Positions 14,476 to 15,804 of a DNA stretch of 15,804 bases are shown in pieces. The notes under the pieces are model-generated. The model saw only the letters and a list, made by a program, of their open reading frames with translations. It was not told the DNA's origin and made no database searches. Every line of letters starts with the position of its first letter. Position 1 is the first letter of the stretch. Source of the DNA: an uncultured Bacillota bacterium (GTDB lineage Bacteria > Bacillota_A > Clostridia > Peptostreptococcales > Anaerovoracaceae). Location of the stretch: NCBI GenBank assembly GCA_946628525.1, contig CAMOWO010000004.1, positions 1-15,804 of the forward strand. The letters run 5' to 3'. A program made the translations under genes and the position numbers.

Positions 14476-15804
14476 ATGTCTTTTATTTTGGGAATAGATA
14501 CGGGCGGAACGTATACTGATGGCGTGGTCCTTGACATGAATACAAAGGAAATCATCTCAAAAGCCAAGGCGCTGACCACAAAAGAGAAACTGGAGCTCGG
14601 CATCGGTGAATGTCTGGATAAGCTGAAGATCGATTCGCCGGAGCAGATCCGGATGGTGTCCATCTCCACGACGCTGGCCACGAATGCTATCGTAGAGGGC
14701 AGAGGTGCCGCCACAGGGCTGATATACATGGGCTCGGAGCCTGATATCGATATACCGGCGGAGGTAAAAGTCAGGATCAAAGGACGCATGAGCATCATGG
14801 GCGACATCGCCGAGGAACTGGACTTCAAAGAATTGGACAGCGTCATCGAGATTATGAGAGGCAAGGTGGATGCTATTGCGGTATCGGGGTATGCCAGCGT
14901 GAGAAACCCCAGGCACGAGAAGCAGGTGATGGTGGAGATCAGGGACAAACTGGGCATCCCCGTCGTGTGCGCCCATCAGCTCACCACAAGTCTTGGCTTC
15001 GATCACAGGACCATCACGGCGGTGCTCAACGGCAGACTGATCCCGGTCATCGATGAACTTCTGGCGGCCACCGCGGAGACGATAAAGCAGCACGGCATCG
15101 ATGCTCCCATGATGGTGGTAAAGGGGGACGGCACCCTCATGACGGAAAAAACGGCCAGAGAGCGACCTATCGAAACGATCCTGTCGGGACCTGCAGCCAG
15201 CGTCATCGGAGCACTGGCACTGACGGGCAAAAAAGAGGGGATCGTTCTGGATATGGGCGGCACCACCAGCGACTACGCTGAGCTGTCGGACGGACGCGTG
15301 AGGATCGGCGCCGAAGGCGCCAAGGTAGGAGGCTGGCACACGAGAGTCAAGGCCGTGGAGATCTCCACATTCGGTCTGGGAGGAGACAGCCTCATCGCTT
15401 TGGACCGGAAGGGAAAACTCGGCATACGCACCAGGAAAGTGTGGCCGCTTTGCGTGATCGGCGCGAAATACCCGGGACTCACCCGGGAGATGAGGAGTTT
15501 CAGAAGGGAAGGAGAGTTCCAGTACTATTCGGAGCACGAGGTGGACTGCTACATGTATCAGGGAGGATCTGCCGTTGCTTCGAGAATCGAGGAACTGACG
15601 GAGGAAGACCGCAAAGTGATCGAGCTTCTGAAAGACAGACCCCACAGCATCATCTATATCGCGGAAGCTTTGGGGCGGGACCCGGAGACGGTGGAGCTGG
15701 GGCATCTCGAAGAGGGCGGTCTCATCGCCAGGATCTCCTTCACGCCGACGGATCTGATTAGTATTTTGGGCAAGTACAGCGACTTGAACGAGGAGATTTC
15801 CGCC
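14476..15804 (+). CDS. Hydantoinase/oxoprolinase-family protein (3' end outside window)
   Basis: The reading frame stays open from ATG 14476 to the last base, giving 443 residues with no stop, so the gene is cut by the window end. The family uses ATP to open cyclic amides such as 5-oxoproline or N-methylhydantoin. The N-terminal Hydant_A_N domain starts with GIDTGGTYTDGVV (6-18). The Hydantoinase_A domain has the SGPAASVIGA (237-246) and DMGGTTSDYAEL (259-270) phosphate-binding motifs, and later STFGLGGDSL. Residues about 374-421 read like a small winged-helix segment before FTPTDL (422-427). AAGGAGG at 14463-14469 sets the start. The exact substrate is unknown. The preceding MFS gene may supply it. 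Confidence 0.88.
   Translation, partial: MSFILGIDTGGTYTDGVVLDMNTKEIISKAKALTTKEKLELGIGECLDKLKIDSPEQIRMVSISTTLATNAIVEGRGAATGLIYMGSEPDIDIPAEVKVRIKGRMSIMGDIAEELDFKELDSVIEIMRGKVDAIAVSGYASVRNPRHEKQVMVEIRDKLGIPVVCAHQLTTSLGFDHRTITAVLNGRLIPVIDELLAATAETIKQHGIDAPMMVVKGDGTLMTEKTARERPIETILSGPAASVIGALALTGKKEGIVLDMGGTTSDYAELSDGRVRIGAEGAKVGGWHTRVKAVEISTFGLGGDSLIALDRKGKLGIRTRKVWPLCVIGAKYPGLTREMRSFRREGEFQYYSEHEVDCYMYQGGSAVASRIEELTEEDRKVIELLKDRPHSIIYIAEALGRDPETVELGHLEEGGLIARISFTPTDLISILGKYSDLNEEISA

Noticed and set aside
14557..15705. A 382-codon open frame on the minus strand opposite the hydantoinase gene
   Set aside because: The plus-strand frame has clear ATPase motifs and a strong ribosome binding site; the minus frame has no recognisable domain or start signal.

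Overview
The window looks like chromosome from an anaerobic Gram-positive bacterium of the Clostridia (Bacillota). I infer this from the small SRP RNA next to dnaX-ybaB-recR, the strong AGGAGG-type ribosome binding sites, the rpmG-secE-nusG-rplK-rplA-rplJ-rplL order with an L10 leader, and a ferredoxin-type membrane complex. I cannot name the species.

Layout. (1) Positions 1-2715 are DNA replication and repair housekeeping: SRP RNA (ffs), dnaX, a YbaB/EbfC nucleoid protein and recR, closely packed. (2) Positions 2771-7347 hold five tightly packed or overlapping genes for a membrane complex related to complex I and group 4 energy-converting hydrogenases. They are NuoL-, NuoH-, NuoB-, NuoD- and NuoI-like. 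The NuoD-like large subunit has lost every cysteine that would hold a NiFe centre, and no NuoC-like gene is present. This fits the published but poorly understood 'energy-converting hydrogenase related' (Ehr) class. (3) Positions 7388-10869 are a translation and secretion operon: promoter, L33, SecE, NusG, L11, L1, an L10-leader attenuator, L10 and L7/L12. rpoB does not follow rplL, although it usually does. (4) Positions 10870-11226 are gene-free but strongly structured: about 276 bp form one long imperfect inverted repeat enclosing three hairpins, the first of which is a bidirectional terminator. (5) An orphan membrane histidine kinase lies on the minus strand (11227-12999). It is divergent from an MFS transporter gene (13092-14387), which is followed by a hydantoinase/oxoprolinase-family gene cut by the window end (14476-15804).

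Working together: the Ehr-like complex would couple electron transfer from a soluble carrier such as ferredoxin to ion movement across the membrane, but its electron acceptor is unknown. The L10 leader and the rplK-rplA spacer are the likely feedback points of the ribosomal genes. The transporter and hydantoinase-like enzyme may import and open a cyclic amide. Whether the histidine kinase controls them is only suggested by position.

The two items most worth following are the Ehr-like complex and the structured inverted-repeat element after rplL.
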